NCBI RefSeq assembly: GCF_010468565.1
Contig: NZ_WUEG01000014.1
Coordinates: forward strand, 124,001 to 188,000
DNA: 64,000 nt
Direction: 5' to 3'
From: Allomuricauda sp. TY007
GTDB lineage: Bacteria; Bacteroidota; Bacteroidia; Flavobacteriales; Flavobacteriaceae
The notes beneath the pieces were generated by a model. The model was not told the origin of the DNA. It saw only the letters and a list, made by a program, of their open reading frames with translations, and did no database searches. Position numbers and translations under genes: made by a program. This document shows, one piece after another, positions 51,663-60,173 of this stretch; the stretch's first letter is position 1, and each line of letters opens with the position of its first letter.

Positions 51663-53888
51663 ATGAAATATTTTATGGCGGTATTGTCCATGCTGTTCAT
51701 GGGCATTATTGCTGCGCAAAACGTACAAGGAAAACTGGTGGATGAAGCTGGTTCCCCGATAGAGGACGCTGGAATTTTTAACAAGACCAGCGGACAACAC
51801 AGTCACACCGATGGAACAGGACATTTTGTTCTGGACAGGACTTCGGTAAACGATACCATTTATTTTTCAAAACTTGGGTATGCCACCCAAACCAAAGTGG
51901 TAAATCAATCTGATTTACAGAACCCGATGACCATTGTCCTTAAAGAGAGCTCTATTTCTTTGGATCAAGTGGTTTTGGTATCCGAAGTGGATGCCTTGAG
52001 TAGGGTGGTGGATGTGGATGTGAAAACGAATCCCGTAAAATCCTCACAGGAAATTTTGCGAAAAGTCCCTGGCCTGATTATTGGCCAACATGCTGGTGGG
52101 GGCAAGGCCGAGCAAATATTCCTGCGGGGCTTTGACGTGGACCACGGAACCGATGTTGCCATTAATGTGGACGGTATGCCTGTGAATATGGTCTCCCATG
52201 CCCATGGTCAAGGGTATGCGGACCTTCATTTTGTGATTCCGGAGACCATTGAAAATGTAAACTTTGGCAAAGGACCTTACTACGCTGACCAGGGGAACTT
52301 CAATACCGCCGGTTATGTGAATTTGGGGCTTAGGAAAAGCTTGGACCAGAGCATGCTGTCCACCGAAGTGGGACAGTTTGGTGCCCGTAGGTTTGTAGGG
52401 ATGCTCAATGTGATGGACAACCAAAACAGTAATGCTTACTTGGCTTCCGAACTGTATTTGACGGATGGCCCGTTTGAGTCGCCACAGAACTTCAATCGAA
52501 TCAATATTATGGGTAGATACCGCTATGCATTGTCCGGTGATCAGGAGCTGTTGTTGACGGCTTCGCACTTTTCCAGTAAGTGGGATGCATCCGGCCAAAT
52601 ACCACAACGTGCGGTAGACCAAGGCTTGATCAGTCGTTTTGGAGCCATTGATGATACCGAAGGAGGGCAAACGAGCCGAACCAACTTTGTTTTGAACCAT
52701 AACAAGAACTTGGGAACGGGGAAATCGCTCAATACGATGGCCTTTGTATCGCATTATGATTTTGAACTCTATTCCAATTTCACCTTTTTCTTGGAAGATG
52801 CCGTGAATGGGGACCAGATCAAACAGTTTGAAGACCGATTGCTGGCGGGTGCCAAGACGGTTTTTCAGAACAATTCGGCCAATTTGGGCGGCATGGGATT
52901 CAAATACAATGCGGGAATCGGTTTCAGATACGATAATGTGGACGATAACCAGTTGTCCCATACCCTGAACCGTCAAGAACTATTGGAACGTTTGGCATAC
53001 GGTGATGTGGACGAGGTCAATGGTTATGCTTTTGCCGGAGCAGAGTTCAAATCGGGAAAATTTACGTTTGAACCCGCACTTCGATTGGATTATTTCAGGT
53101 TCGATTACATCAACAAAATGAGCGAGCTATACGATAGCCGTAGTGAGGAAAAAGTGGCTTTTAGTCCTAAATTCAATACTATTTACAGTCCGTCGGAGAA
53201 TACTCAGTTGTTCTTGAAAACAGGAATTGGGTTTCACTCCAACGACACCCGAGTGGTGGTAGCGAACGGAGGCGAGGAAATTCTTCCGGCCGCTTACGGT
53301 GTGGATTTGGGAACCATCATAAAACCAGCTGATAAATTGGTTTTGAACGCCACCTTGTGGACTTTGTTCTTGGATCAGGAGTTTGTGTACGTGGGGGATG
53401 CAGGTATTGTGGAGCCCAGTGGAAAAACTAGAAGAATGGGAATTGAAGTAGGGGCAAGGTATCAGCCATTGGATTGGCTTTATCTATATACAGATGCCAA
53501 CTATACCCATGCCCGTAGCACCGAAGCCGCTGATGGGGAGGATCATATACCCTTGGCACCCGATTTTACCATGGTCGGTGGTCTTACTTTGGGAGGTAAT
53601 CAAGGCTTTTCAGGGGGATTGAACTATAGGTATATCGATGACAGACCTGCCAACGAGGACAATTCCATCGTAGCGGAAGGCTACTTCGTGTCCGATGCCA
53701 CCTTGAATTATACTGTAAATAATTGGACTTTTGGACTGATTGTGGAAAACCTGTTCGACACCGAATGGAACGAAACACAGTTCGCTACTGAAAGCCGTTT
53801 ATTCAACGAACCCAACTCGTTTGAAGAGATTCATTTTACCCCAGGCACGCCTTTCTATTTGCGTGGAAAGGTTACCGTAACTTTCTAA
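51663..53888 (+). CDS. TonB-dependent outer membrane receptor
   Basis: 741 residues. Signal peptide 1-19. A carboxypeptidase D-like regulatory domain (20-100, VQGKLVDEAGSPIEDAGIFN) is followed by the plug (about 115-240) and a 22-strand barrel ending in Phe (RGKVTVTF). The plug has the phrase DVDHGTDVAINVDGMPVNMVSHAHGQGYADLHF, with several His and Asp. It transports a substrate across the outer membrane with TonB energy. With the His-rich gene upstream, a metal or metal complex is a reasonable guess. It ends in a strong terminator. Confidence 0.92.
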   Translation: MKYFMAVLSMLFMGIIAAQNVQGKLVDEAGSPIEDAGIFNKTSGQHSHTDGTGHFVLDRTSVNDTIYFSKLGYATQTKVVNQSDLQNPMTIVLKESSISLDQVVLVSEVDALSRVVDVDVKTNPVKSSQEILRKVPGLIIGQHAGGGKAEQIFLRGFDVDHGTDVAINVDGMPVNMVSHAHGQGYADLHFVIPETIENVNFGKGPYYADQGNFNTAGYVNLGLRKSLDQSMLSTEVGQFGARRFVGMLNVMDNQNSNAYLASELYLTDGPFESPQNFNRINIMGRYRYALSGDQELLLTASHFSSKWDASGQIPQRAVDQGLISRFGAIDDTEGGQTSRTNFVLNHNKNLGTGKSLNTMAFVSHYDFELYSNFTFFLEDAVNGDQIKQFEDRLLAGAKTVFQNNSANLGGMGFKYNAGIGFRYDNVDDNQLSHTLNRQELLERLAYGDVDEVNGYAFAGAEFKSGKFTFEPALRLDYFRFDYINKMSELYDSRSEEKVAFSPKFNTIYSPSENTQLFLKTGIGFHSNDTRVVVANGGEEILPAAYGVDLGTIIKPADKLVLNATLWTLFLDQEFVYVGDAGIVEPSGKTRRMGIEVGARYQPLDWLYLYTDANYTHARSTEAADGEDHIPLAPDFTMVGGLTLGGNQGFSGGLNYRYIDDRPANEDNSIVAEGYFVSDATLNYTVNNWTFGLIVENLFDTEWNETQFATESRLFNEPNSFEEIHFTPGTPFYLRGKVTVTF

Positions 53889-53896
53889 ATAATTAT

Positions 53897-53926
53897 CCGC
53901 CAGTATACTACGCTGGCGGCTTTTTT
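53897..53926 (+). terminator. Terminator of the TonB-receptor gene
   Basis: Perfect stem CCGCCAG/CTGGCGG with a 9-nt loop, then CTTTTTTC. It lies 9 nt past the stop codon. Confidence 0.9.
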
Positions 53927-53938
53927 CTTCATTTTTCA

Positions 53939-53978
53939 ACTAAAAAATTAGTTTAAACTAAATATTTAGTTATATTAG
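53939..53978 (+). promoter_or_regulatory. Tandem BlaI-type operators and promoter
   Basis: ACTAAAAAATTAGT (53939-53952) and the perfect palindrome ACTAAATATTTAGT (53957-53970) lie 18 bp apart and directly before TATATTAG (one mismatch to TAnnTTTG). Dyads of this type upstream of a blaI-like gene are the expected repressor sites, giving autoregulation of the sensor operon. Confidence 0.6.
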
Positions 53979-53981
53979 CAG

Positions 53982-54176
53982 TGTCATTTTGAACTGAGCA
54001 TAGCGAGAGTGAGAAATCTCAAACCATTTTTGGGTTTATGAGTTGCAATTCCACAACTCATTTTCGAATTGTCAGACTGAGCGCAGTCGAAGTCAAAATG
54101 AGAAATCTGAACTAATTTTCAAGGATTCAGCTCAGATTTTAAGGAATATGAATTGGATTCCCGATTTCTCGGGAAT
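53982..54176. repeat. Cluster of three palindromic repeat modules
   Basis: Module 1 (53982-54021) starts TGTCATTTTGAAC and ends GTGAGAAATCTCA, like 42770-42809. Module 2 (54070-54110) starts TGTCAGACTGAGCGCAGTCG and ends GAGAAATCTGA. Module 3 (54157-54176) is ATTCCCG/CGGGAAT. They lie between the blaI promoter and start codon. Confidence 0.75.
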
Positions 54177-54195
54177 AACAACTAAAACGTATCAA

Positions 54196-54558
54196 ATGAA
54201 ACAACTTACCAAGGCAGAAGAAGAAGTAATGCAGCTCCTTTGGAAAATTGAAAAGGGGAATGTAGCCGCCATTTTAGAAGAATTGCCGGAACCCAAACCA
54301 GCCTATAATACCGTATCCACCATTGTCAGAATTTTAGAGGACAAAGGCTTTGTGTCGCACGAAAAAGTAGGCAAGGGGCATGTGTACTTTCCTTTAATAA
54401 AAAAGGAAGAGTACAGTAATCAGAGCCTGAACAAATTGATGGATGGATATTTCCAAGGATCGTTTAGCAGCATGGTATCCTTTTTTATGAAGAAAAACGA
54501 CATCAGCTTGAAGGAACTCGAAGAAATCATGAAGAACATTAAAGACAACGAGCAATGA
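54196..54558 (+). CDS. BlaI/MecI-family repressor
   Basis: 120 residues from the ATG at 54196, the standard family start (MKQLTKAEEEVMQLLWKIEKG). Winged HTH: AEEEVMQLLW, AYNTVSTIVRILEDKGFVSHEKVGKG. The C-terminal half is the dimerisation part. It represses its own operon until cleaved or released after the M56 sensor is activated. A 4-nt overlap links it to the sensor gene. Confidence 0.93.
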   Translation: MKQLTKAEEEVMQLLWKIEKGNVAAILEELPEPKPAYNTVSTIVRILEDKGFVSHEKVGKGHVYFPLIKKEEYSNQSLNKLMDGYFQGSFSSMVSFFMKKNDISLKELEEIMKNIKDNEQ

Positions 54559-56696
54559 TTACCTATATATTGGAATCTTTAGCGTTTCAACTGGTCTTTT
54601 TGTTGACTTACGACCTTTTTCTAAAAAAAGAGACCTTTTTTCAATGGAACCGCGCCTATCTGTTGGGCACGTTTGCCCTTTCACTCCTATTGCCTTGGGT
54701 AAAGATCCAAGCGCTGCAAACCACTATGCCACAGGAGTTGGAGACCACAACTGTATTTCTCACGCAATTGAACGGAGTGGTGCTCGGCCCTGGCGCAGAA
54801 GAAACCAGTTTTCTGGAACGTATCTCTTGGCCGTATTTGGTTTTGGGCGTGGGGAGTATATTGGCCGCTATTTGGTTCGTGTACAAGTTGATTCAAATAA
54901 GTAGACTCCGCCGTAAAAGTGTTGTGGAGAATTATCAAGACTTCACAAAGGTTACAGTACCTAAAAGTACTTCCGCTTTTTCCTTTTTCCGAAGCATTTT
55001 TATGGGCGAGGAAATCAAAAAGGACAAGGAGCCCAATATTCTGGCTCACGAATTGGTGCATGTAAAGCAATGGCACACCTTGGACCTCCTCTTTTTTGAA
55101 ATGGCCCGAATCGTCTTCTGGTTTAATCCCTTGGTGTATATCTATCAAAAGAGAATTGCCGAATTGCACGAGTTTATTGCGGATGAAAAAGCCGTCAAGC
55201 AAAACAAGGTGGCACATTTTGAGATGCTGTTGTCCGAAGCGTTCCAAACACATAACATCAGTTTTGTCAATCAATTTTTTACGAAATCATTAATCAAAAA
55301 ACGAATAGTCATGTTACAAAAAAAGAAATCCAAAGCCGTATGGCAATTAAAGTACGTATTGTTGTTGCCCCTAGTTTTTGGGATGTTGGTTTACACCTCT
55401 TGCGAGAGCGAAAATGAATCAAAAGCAGAAGAGATAGGAGTAGTTCCAATGGAGGAGGAAATGGTTGTTGTTGGTTATGGCGACGCAAATAATATAGTCA
55501 CTTTAAAAGTGGGTGACATCGGATCGTTAACGGAAGACGAAAAATTTAAGCGAGATCAACTTTTGAAAGAATTAGGTAATAGCAAAGAGGTATCTACATT
55601 GGAAATAGTTGATAGGAAAAATATCAGGCTTAAAATGACAATTAACAAGGATGAAAGTATCTCTAATGAAGGGACTGTTTCTATTCCATTTGGCGTAATA
55701 GATGAAGTACCCGTTTTTCCAGGTTGCGAAGACGCTGATGATAAAAGAGCATGCTTTCAGGAAAAAATACAGGCACATATCCGCAAAAACTTTCATTATC
55801 CCGAAGCTGCCCAACAACTTGGGGTCCAAGGAAGGGTCTCTTCCATATTCATAATTGATACAGAAGGAAATGTAGTCGATATACAAATGAGAGGCCCACA
55901 CGAACTTTTGGAAGAAGAAACGGAACGGATTTTGGCAAAATTACCACAAATGCAACCAGGCAAACACGAAGGTAAGACGGTCAAGGTACCTTTTTCCATT
56001 CCCATAGTTTTTAAGCTCCAAGGGAATGATGAAGAGGAAATCAGTGAGCAAAGAGGGGAAGGACTTGGGGTTCCGTTTGCGAACGTTGATGAGGTTCCAG
56101 TCTTTCCGGGATGCGAAGATGCTGATGATAAAAGAGCTTGCTTCAATGAACAGATTGTGAAGCATATTAAAAAACATTTTAATTACCCTAAAAAAGCTCA
56201 AGAATTGGGTGTTCAAGGTAGGGTGAGTGTGATTTTTGTGATTGGGAAAGATGGAATAATTACAGACATAGGGAAGCGTGGTCCACACGAGTTATTGGAA
56301 AATGAAGCTGTCAGAATAATAGAACGCTTGCCTAAAATGAAACCAGGAAAGCATGAAGGTGAAACAGTAAAAGTTCCTTTCGCTATACCAATAACCTTTA
56401 GGTTAAAAAGTCAGACTAAGCAAGAATCTCAACCTGATGATTCTCAGAATGAGGGGATGAAAGTAGGGGGTGTTTTGTCCGATAGAAACAATGTGTCCTA
56501 CTTCATCGGCAAAGTAACGGACGAAGCATCTATGGCATTGCCAGGGGTAAATATTTCCATTGAAGGTAAAGAGGAAGGTGTTGTTTCAAACTTTGATGGG
56601 AACTTTAAAATTGCTGTTAATGAGGGTGAGATGTTGAAATTCCAATATATAGGTCTTCCCAACAAGTTGGTCAGAGTAGAAAAAAGACTTTTTTAA
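54555..56696 (+). CDS. BlaR1-like M56 sensor protease with two TonB C-terminal domains
   Basis: 713 residues. N-terminal membrane helices (about 8-20, 35-50, 93-112, 263-283) surround the cytoplasmic M56 zinc protease: His165-Glu-Leu-Val-His169, with a Glu further on in LHEFIADEKAV. After the last helix the extracytoplasmic part has VVVGYG (a phrase shared with TonB receptors), then two tandem TonB C-terminal-like domains (about 385-495 and 515-620) that both start DEVPVFPGCEDADDKRACF. A carboxypeptidase D-like domain ends the protein. M56 sensors cleave BlaI-type repressors on a signal; what these domains sense is unknown. Bacteroidota M56 proteins with TonB domains are known; the tandem copy is notable. 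Confidence 0.88.
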   Translation: MITYILESLAFQLVFLLTYDLFLKKETFFQWNRAYLLGTFALSLLLPWVKIQALQTTMPQELETTTVFLTQLNGVVLGPGAEETSFLERISWPYLVLGVGSILAAIWFVYKLIQISRLRRKSVVENYQDFTKVTVPKSTSAFSFFRSIFMGEEIKKDKEPNILAHELVHVKQWHTLDLLFFEMARIVFWFNPLVYIYQKRIAELHEFIADEKAVKQNKVAHFEMLLSEAFQTHNISFVNQFFTKSLIKKRIVMLQKKKSKAVWQLKYVLLLPLVFGMLVYTSCESENESKAEEIGVVPMEEEMVVVGYGDANNIVTLKVGDIGSLTEDEKFKRDQLLKELGNSKEVSTLEIVDRKNIRLKMTINKDESISNEGTVSIPFGVIDEVPVFPGCEDADDKRACFQEKIQAHIRKNFHYPEAAQQLGVQGRVSSIFIIDTEGNVVDIQMRGPHELLEEETERILAKLPQMQPGKHEGKTVKVPFSIPIVFKLQGNDEEEISEQRGEGLGVPFANVDEVPVFPGCEDADDKRACFNEQIVKHIKKHFNYPKKAQELGVQGRVSVIFVIGKDGIITDIGKRGPHELLENEAVRIIERLPKMKPGKHEGETVKVPFAIPITFRLKSQTKQESQPDDSQNEGMKVGGVLSDRNNVSYFIGKVTDEASMALPGVNISIEGKEEGVVSNFDGNFKIAVNEGEMLKFQYIGLPNKLVRVEKRLF

Positions 56697-56717
56697 TGGA
56701 TATAATGATAACAGTAA

Positions 56718-57863
56718 ATGCTGAAACTAAGGGCTAGCTATATACTAATAATTTTGTTCTCTTTCAAAGCCAGTGCACAATCATCGGCTTTGACCATTGC
56801 CGATAGTTTATATGCTCAGGGTAATTACACCTCGGCCATCAATGCGTATGCGAAGGTGGGGAACAAAAAATCAAATCTTCAGATAGCAAGGGCCTACAAC
56901 ACCATAGGAAATTATGATAAGGCCATTGCCCAATATACGGCCCTATTGGACAACAACCCTGAATTTGACCTGGCACGCTTTGAACTGGGCAAACTATTGT
57001 TCAAAACCAAAAATTATGGCCCAGCATTAGAAGCCTTCAATATTTTGACGTCTTCAAAACGGGAAAATCCCGAATATTTCTACTATTTAGGCAGAACCTA
57101 TGAATCCGTGAAAGAAACGGACAAAGCGAACAAAGCATTCAAAACCGCTTTGGAAATGGATAGCACCCATTTACGTAGCTTATATTCTTTGGGCAAATAT
57201 TACGTAGGTCAGGAAATAAAGGATTCTGCCTTGGTTTATATCGATAAGGGCCTTCGGTTTTATGAGAACGATGTGGTGATGGTCAACTTAAAGGCATTGG
57301 CTTTCTTTAACAACGGACAGTTTCAATTGGCCATTCCCCATTTTGAGCGATTGTTGGAGTTGGGCGAGGAAAAACCCTTTGTTTACGAGAAATTGGCCTT
57401 TTGTTACTTTCGAAACTGGGAGCCGGAAAAGGCACTGGAAGCCTATCACAAGTTGAGGTCATTTCCCGATAAATTGGCAGTTGCCTATTCAGGATTGGGC
57501 AAAGTGCATTTTGAAGAAAAGGAGTTGGACAGTGCGCAATACTATATTGAAAAATCCATTGAGGAGCGAATGGCTTCCTTCCCGCAGGAATATGCAAGCC
57601 TTGGTCGTATTGCCCGCCTGAAGGGGCAGACCAAAAAATCCATGGATTACTATGTAAAGGCTTGGACAGAGAACAAAGACAACTTTTACAATTACTATCA
57701 AGTCTGTGTCTTGGCGGACGAGTATTACAAAGACCCTGAAACACGCTTGGGCTATTACGAAAAGTTGTTGGAGATGTACCCAGAAATGGTTTCCTTTCTT
57801 AAGGAACGGGCCAAAAACCGCATTATCGAGATAAAAGAGGAAATCCACTTTGCCAGCAACTGA
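56718..57863 (+). CDS. Secreted TPR protein
   Basis: 381 residues. Signal peptide 1-20 (ILIILFSFKASAQ). The rest is about ten tetratricopeptide repeats, for instance ARAYNTIGNYDKAIAQYTAL, YYLGRTYESVKETDKANKAF and YSGLGKVHFEEKELDSAQYYI. A protein-protein interaction scaffold in the periplasm. It lies 21 nt after the M56 gene and probably belongs to the same operon, perhaps as part of the sensing arrangement. Confidence 0.85.
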   Translation: MLKLRASYILIILFSFKASAQSSALTIADSLYAQGNYTSAINAYAKVGNKKSNLQIARAYNTIGNYDKAIAQYTALLDNNPEFDLARFELGKLLFKTKNYGPALEAFNILTSSKRENPEYFYYLGRTYESVKETDKANKAFKTALEMDSTHLRSLYSLGKYYVGQEIKDSALVYIDKGLRFYENDVVMVNLKALAFFNNGQFQLAIPHFERLLELGEEKPFVYEKLAFCYFRNWEPEKALEAYHKLRSFPDKLAVAYSGLGKVHFEEKELDSAQYYIEKSIEERMASFPQEYASLGRIARLKGQTKKSMDYYVKAWTENKDNFYNYYQVCVLADEYYKDPETRLGYYEKLLEMYPEMVSFLKERAKNRIIEIKEEIHFASN

Positions 57864-57907
57864 TTTCTTCAAAATATCGTAATTTCAGCCAAATTATCAG
57901 GGCTGTC

Positions 57908-58387
57908 ATGCAGAAGTATGTTTTATTGATCATTTTTATGGGTTTGCTCGTATCCTGCGAGCTGTTCGAGTCCAAGGAGGACAAGACCCAAAAATTGGTG
58001 AATGAAGAGCTTTTGGCCATCGATTGGAATGATGTGGATCAATACCCCCTTTTTGAGGATTGTGATGAAACCGCCCCAAAAGATGCCCAGCAAGAGTGCT
58101 TCCAAAATGTGATAACCGAGTATTTTTCCGAAGCCTTGGCCGGACTCAAGTTTCAGGTTAGGAATGATATGAACGATACGGTTTATATCGATTTTTTGAT
58201 TGATGAACATGGTTTTATCTCCGTGTTAGGTGTCGAAGAAAAGACCTCCGTATTGAATGAGATATCCGATTTCAACAGCAAAATTTCCGAACGTTTGAAC
58301 GATTTGACCACCGTGGCGCCCGCATTAAAAAGAGGAAACCCGGTAAGTCTGCGCTTTAGGCTCCCACTGGTACTAAACACCAACTAA
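57908..58387 (+). CDS. Lipoprotein resembling a degenerate TonB C-terminal domain
   Basis: 159 residues. Lipoprotein signal with Cys18 (LLVSCELFES). The mature part keeps the pattern seen in the TonB-like domains of the M56 protein two genes upstream: DVDQYPLFEDCDE, QQECFQNVITEYF and IDFLIDEHGFISVL parallel DEVPVFPGCED, RACFQEKIQAHI and IFIIDTEGNVVDI. So it is probably a divergent, lipid-anchored copy of that domain. It is in line with the M56 and TPR genes, and ruvC starts one base after its stop. Confidence 0.7.
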   Translation: MQKYVLLIIFMGLLVSCELFESKEDKTQKLVNEELLAIDWNDVDQYPLFEDCDETAPKDAQQECFQNVITEYFSEALAGLKFQVRNDMNDTVYIDFLIDEHGFISVLGVEEKTSVLNEISDFNSKISERLNDLTTVAPALKRGNPVSLRFRLPLVLNTN

Positions 58388-58388
58388 T

Positions 58389-58940
58389 TTGGCAACAGAA
58401 AAAATAATATTGGGAATAGACCCTGGAACCACCATCATGGGTTTCGGCATCATCAAGGTTATCAACAAACAGATGCACTTTGTGCAAATGAACGAGTTGA
58501 TGCTGCGAAAGTATGATGATCCCTACACCAAACTCAAACTTATTTTTGAGCGTACCCTAGAGCTCATCGACACCTATCACCCCGACGAAATTGCCATTGA
58601 AGCCCCTTTTTACGGCAAAAATGTGCAATCCATGCTAAAATTGGGTCGCGCCCAAGGTGTAGCGATGGCTGCTGGGTTATCCAGGGAAGTCCCGATTACC
58701 GAGTATATGCCCAAGAAGATAAAAATGGCAATCACAGGGAACGGTAACGCGAGCAAAGAACAAGTGGCCCGAATGCTCCAGAGCGTCCTAAAATTGAAAT
58801 CCTTGCCCAAAAACCTCGATAGCACGGACGGATTGGCCGCAGCAGTTTGCCATTTCTACAACGAAGGCAGGGTAGAGGTCGGGAAAAGCTATACGGGTTG
58901 GGAGGCTTTTATCAAACAGAATCCGGATAAGATCAAATAA
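58389..58940 (+). CDS. ruvC: Holliday junction resolvase RuvC
   Basis: 183 residues from a TTG start (the standard Bacteroidota N-terminus ATEKIILGIDPGTT). Catalytic acids: Asp11 in GIDPGTT, Glu in IAIEAPF, and the pair in DSTDGLAAAVCH. It cuts Holliday junctions with RuvAB. It starts one base after the preceding stop and is followed 7 nt later by hemW. Confidence 0.95.
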   Translation: MATEKIILGIDPGTTIMGFGIIKVINKQMHFVQMNELMLRKYDDPYTKLKLIFERTLELIDTYHPDEIAIEAPFYGKNVQSMLKLGRAQGVAMAAGLSREVPITEYMPKKIKMAITGNGNASKEQVARMLQSVLKLKSLPKNLDSTDGLAAAVCHFYNEGRVEVGKSYTGWEAFIKQNPDKIK

Positions 58941-58947
58941 CAATTGA

Positions 58948-60111
58948 GTGAGCGGAATTTACATTCACATTCCATTTTGCAAGCAAGCTTGCCATTACTG
59001 TGATTTCCATTTTTCCACACAATTGGGAAAAAAGGAAGCCATGGTCCATGCCATTGCCAAAGAACTGGTTCTGCGTAAAACGGAGGTTGATGATGCCATC
59101 GAAACCATCTATTTTGGAGGTGGAACACCGTCGGTTCTTACAGCCGAGGAAATCGAGCAACTTATTAAAGCCGTTTATGACAATTACAAAGTAATTGACC
59201 ATCCAGAAATCACTTTGGAAGCCAATCCCGATGATTTGGTGTCATCTCGAGCGCCCGCCTGCCGGACGGACAGGCAGTCGAGAGACCTCTTTTCAGAATA
59301 TAAAAAAGCAGGCATTAACCGCCTCAGCATCGGCATTCAATCCTTTTTTGATGAAGATTTAAAGCAGATGAACCGTGCCCATAATGCAGGAGAAGCGGAA
59401 CAATGTATCAAAGAAGCTACGCAGTATTTTGACAACATCACTGTCGACTTGATTTACGGGATTCCAGGAATGGACAATGAGCGATGGAAAGCCAATATCC
59501 AAAAAGCATTGGATTTTGGTCTGCCACATATTTCCAGCTATGCCTTGACCGTGGAACCTCGAACTGCCCTTAAAAAGTTCATAGAGAAAGGGGTTGTTCC
59601 CGATGTGGATGATGAACAGGCCCAAGAACAGTTTCATATTCTGGTGGATATGTTGGAAGCAGCCGGTTTTGTCAATTACGAAATCTCCAATTTTGGTAAG
59701 CCTGATTACTTCTCCAAAAACAACACGGCTTATTGGTTGGGCAAAACCTATTTGGGAGTGGGACCATCGGCCCATTCTTTTGATGGAAAACAACGAAGTT
59801 GGAATATCCGAAACAACCCGACCTACATTAAAAAAATAACCGAAGGTGCTTTGCCCATGGAAATCGAAACACTTTCCACTACGGATAGGTACAACGAATA
59901 TGTGATGACGGGCCTACGGACTATCTGGGGCGTTGATTTGGGTAGAATTGCATCAGAATTTGGAGAAAACCACCTGAAATATCTCAACCGACAATCCTCC
60001 AAATTTCTGAAACAAGGTTTACTTGTTTTGGAAGGTGGAAAATTGCTCACGACCAAAAAAGGCAAGTTTTTGGTAGATGGTATTGCGAGTGATTTGTTTT
60101 TCCTGAGATAA
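58948..60111 (+). CDS. hemW: Radical SAM heme chaperone HemW, with in-frame repeat insertion
   Basis: 387 residues from a GTG start. Radical SAM cluster Cys11, Cys15, Cys18 (CKQACHYC); then YFGGGTPSVL and INRLSIGIQSF, and a HemW C-terminal domain. It inserts heme into target proteins. Residues about 98-114 (VSSRAPACRTDRQSRDL) are coded by a dispersed palindromic repeat and replace the short link normally found between DDL and INRLSIG. The insert adds roughly 13 residues and keeps the frame, so the protein probably still works. Earlier labels for this family as coproporphyrinogen oxidase are not supported by the lack of the HemN N-terminal features. Confidence 0.92.
   Translation: MSGIYIHIPFCKQACHYCDFHFSTQLGKKEAMVHAIAKELVLRKTEVDDAIETIYFGGGTPSVLTAEEIEQLIKAVYDNYKVIDHPEITLEANPDDLVSSRAPACRTDRQSRDLFSEYKKAGINRLSIGIQSFFDEDLKQMNRAHNAGEAEQCIKEATQYFDNITVDLIYGIPGMDNERWKANIQKALDFGLPHISSYALTVEPRTALKKFIEKGVVPDVDDEQAQEQFHILVDMLEAAGFVNYEISNFGKPDYFSKNNTAYWLGKTYLGVGPSAHSFDGKQRSWNIRNNPTYIKKITEGALPMEIETLSTTDRYNEYVMTGLRTIWGVDLGRIASEFGENHLKYLNRQSSKFLKQGLLVLEGGKLLTTKKGKFLVDGIASDLFFLR
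59240..59290. repeat. Nested palindromic repeat inside hemW
   Basis: GTCATCTCGAGCG and CAGTCGAGAGACC flank a 21-nt inner palindromic piece (CCCGCCTGCCGGACGGACAG plus G). Removing the inner piece gives a continuous GTCATCTCGAGCG-CAGTCGAGAGACC module. The inner piece is a relative of the 20-bp palindrome at 42205-42224. Confidence 0.8.
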
Positions 60112-60173
60112 GCTAGTGTATTTCTTATCCCTTAATTTAATGAGTTGCGCAAATGGTCATTTTTTAACGTTTT

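Larger units (their letters stand above)
53889..54195. other. Intergenic region upstream of blaI
   Basis: 307 nt holding the TonB-receptor terminator, two BlaI-type operators with a promoter, and then three palindromic repeat modules lying in the blaI leader. The frame of blaI stays open through the repeats from an ATG at 54043, but I regard that extension as untranslated. Confidence 0.6.

Noticed and set aside
54043..54195. 51-residue N-terminal extension of BlaI
   Set aside because: It is coded by dispersed repeats and precedes the standard BlaI start. Kept only as a remark in the findings.
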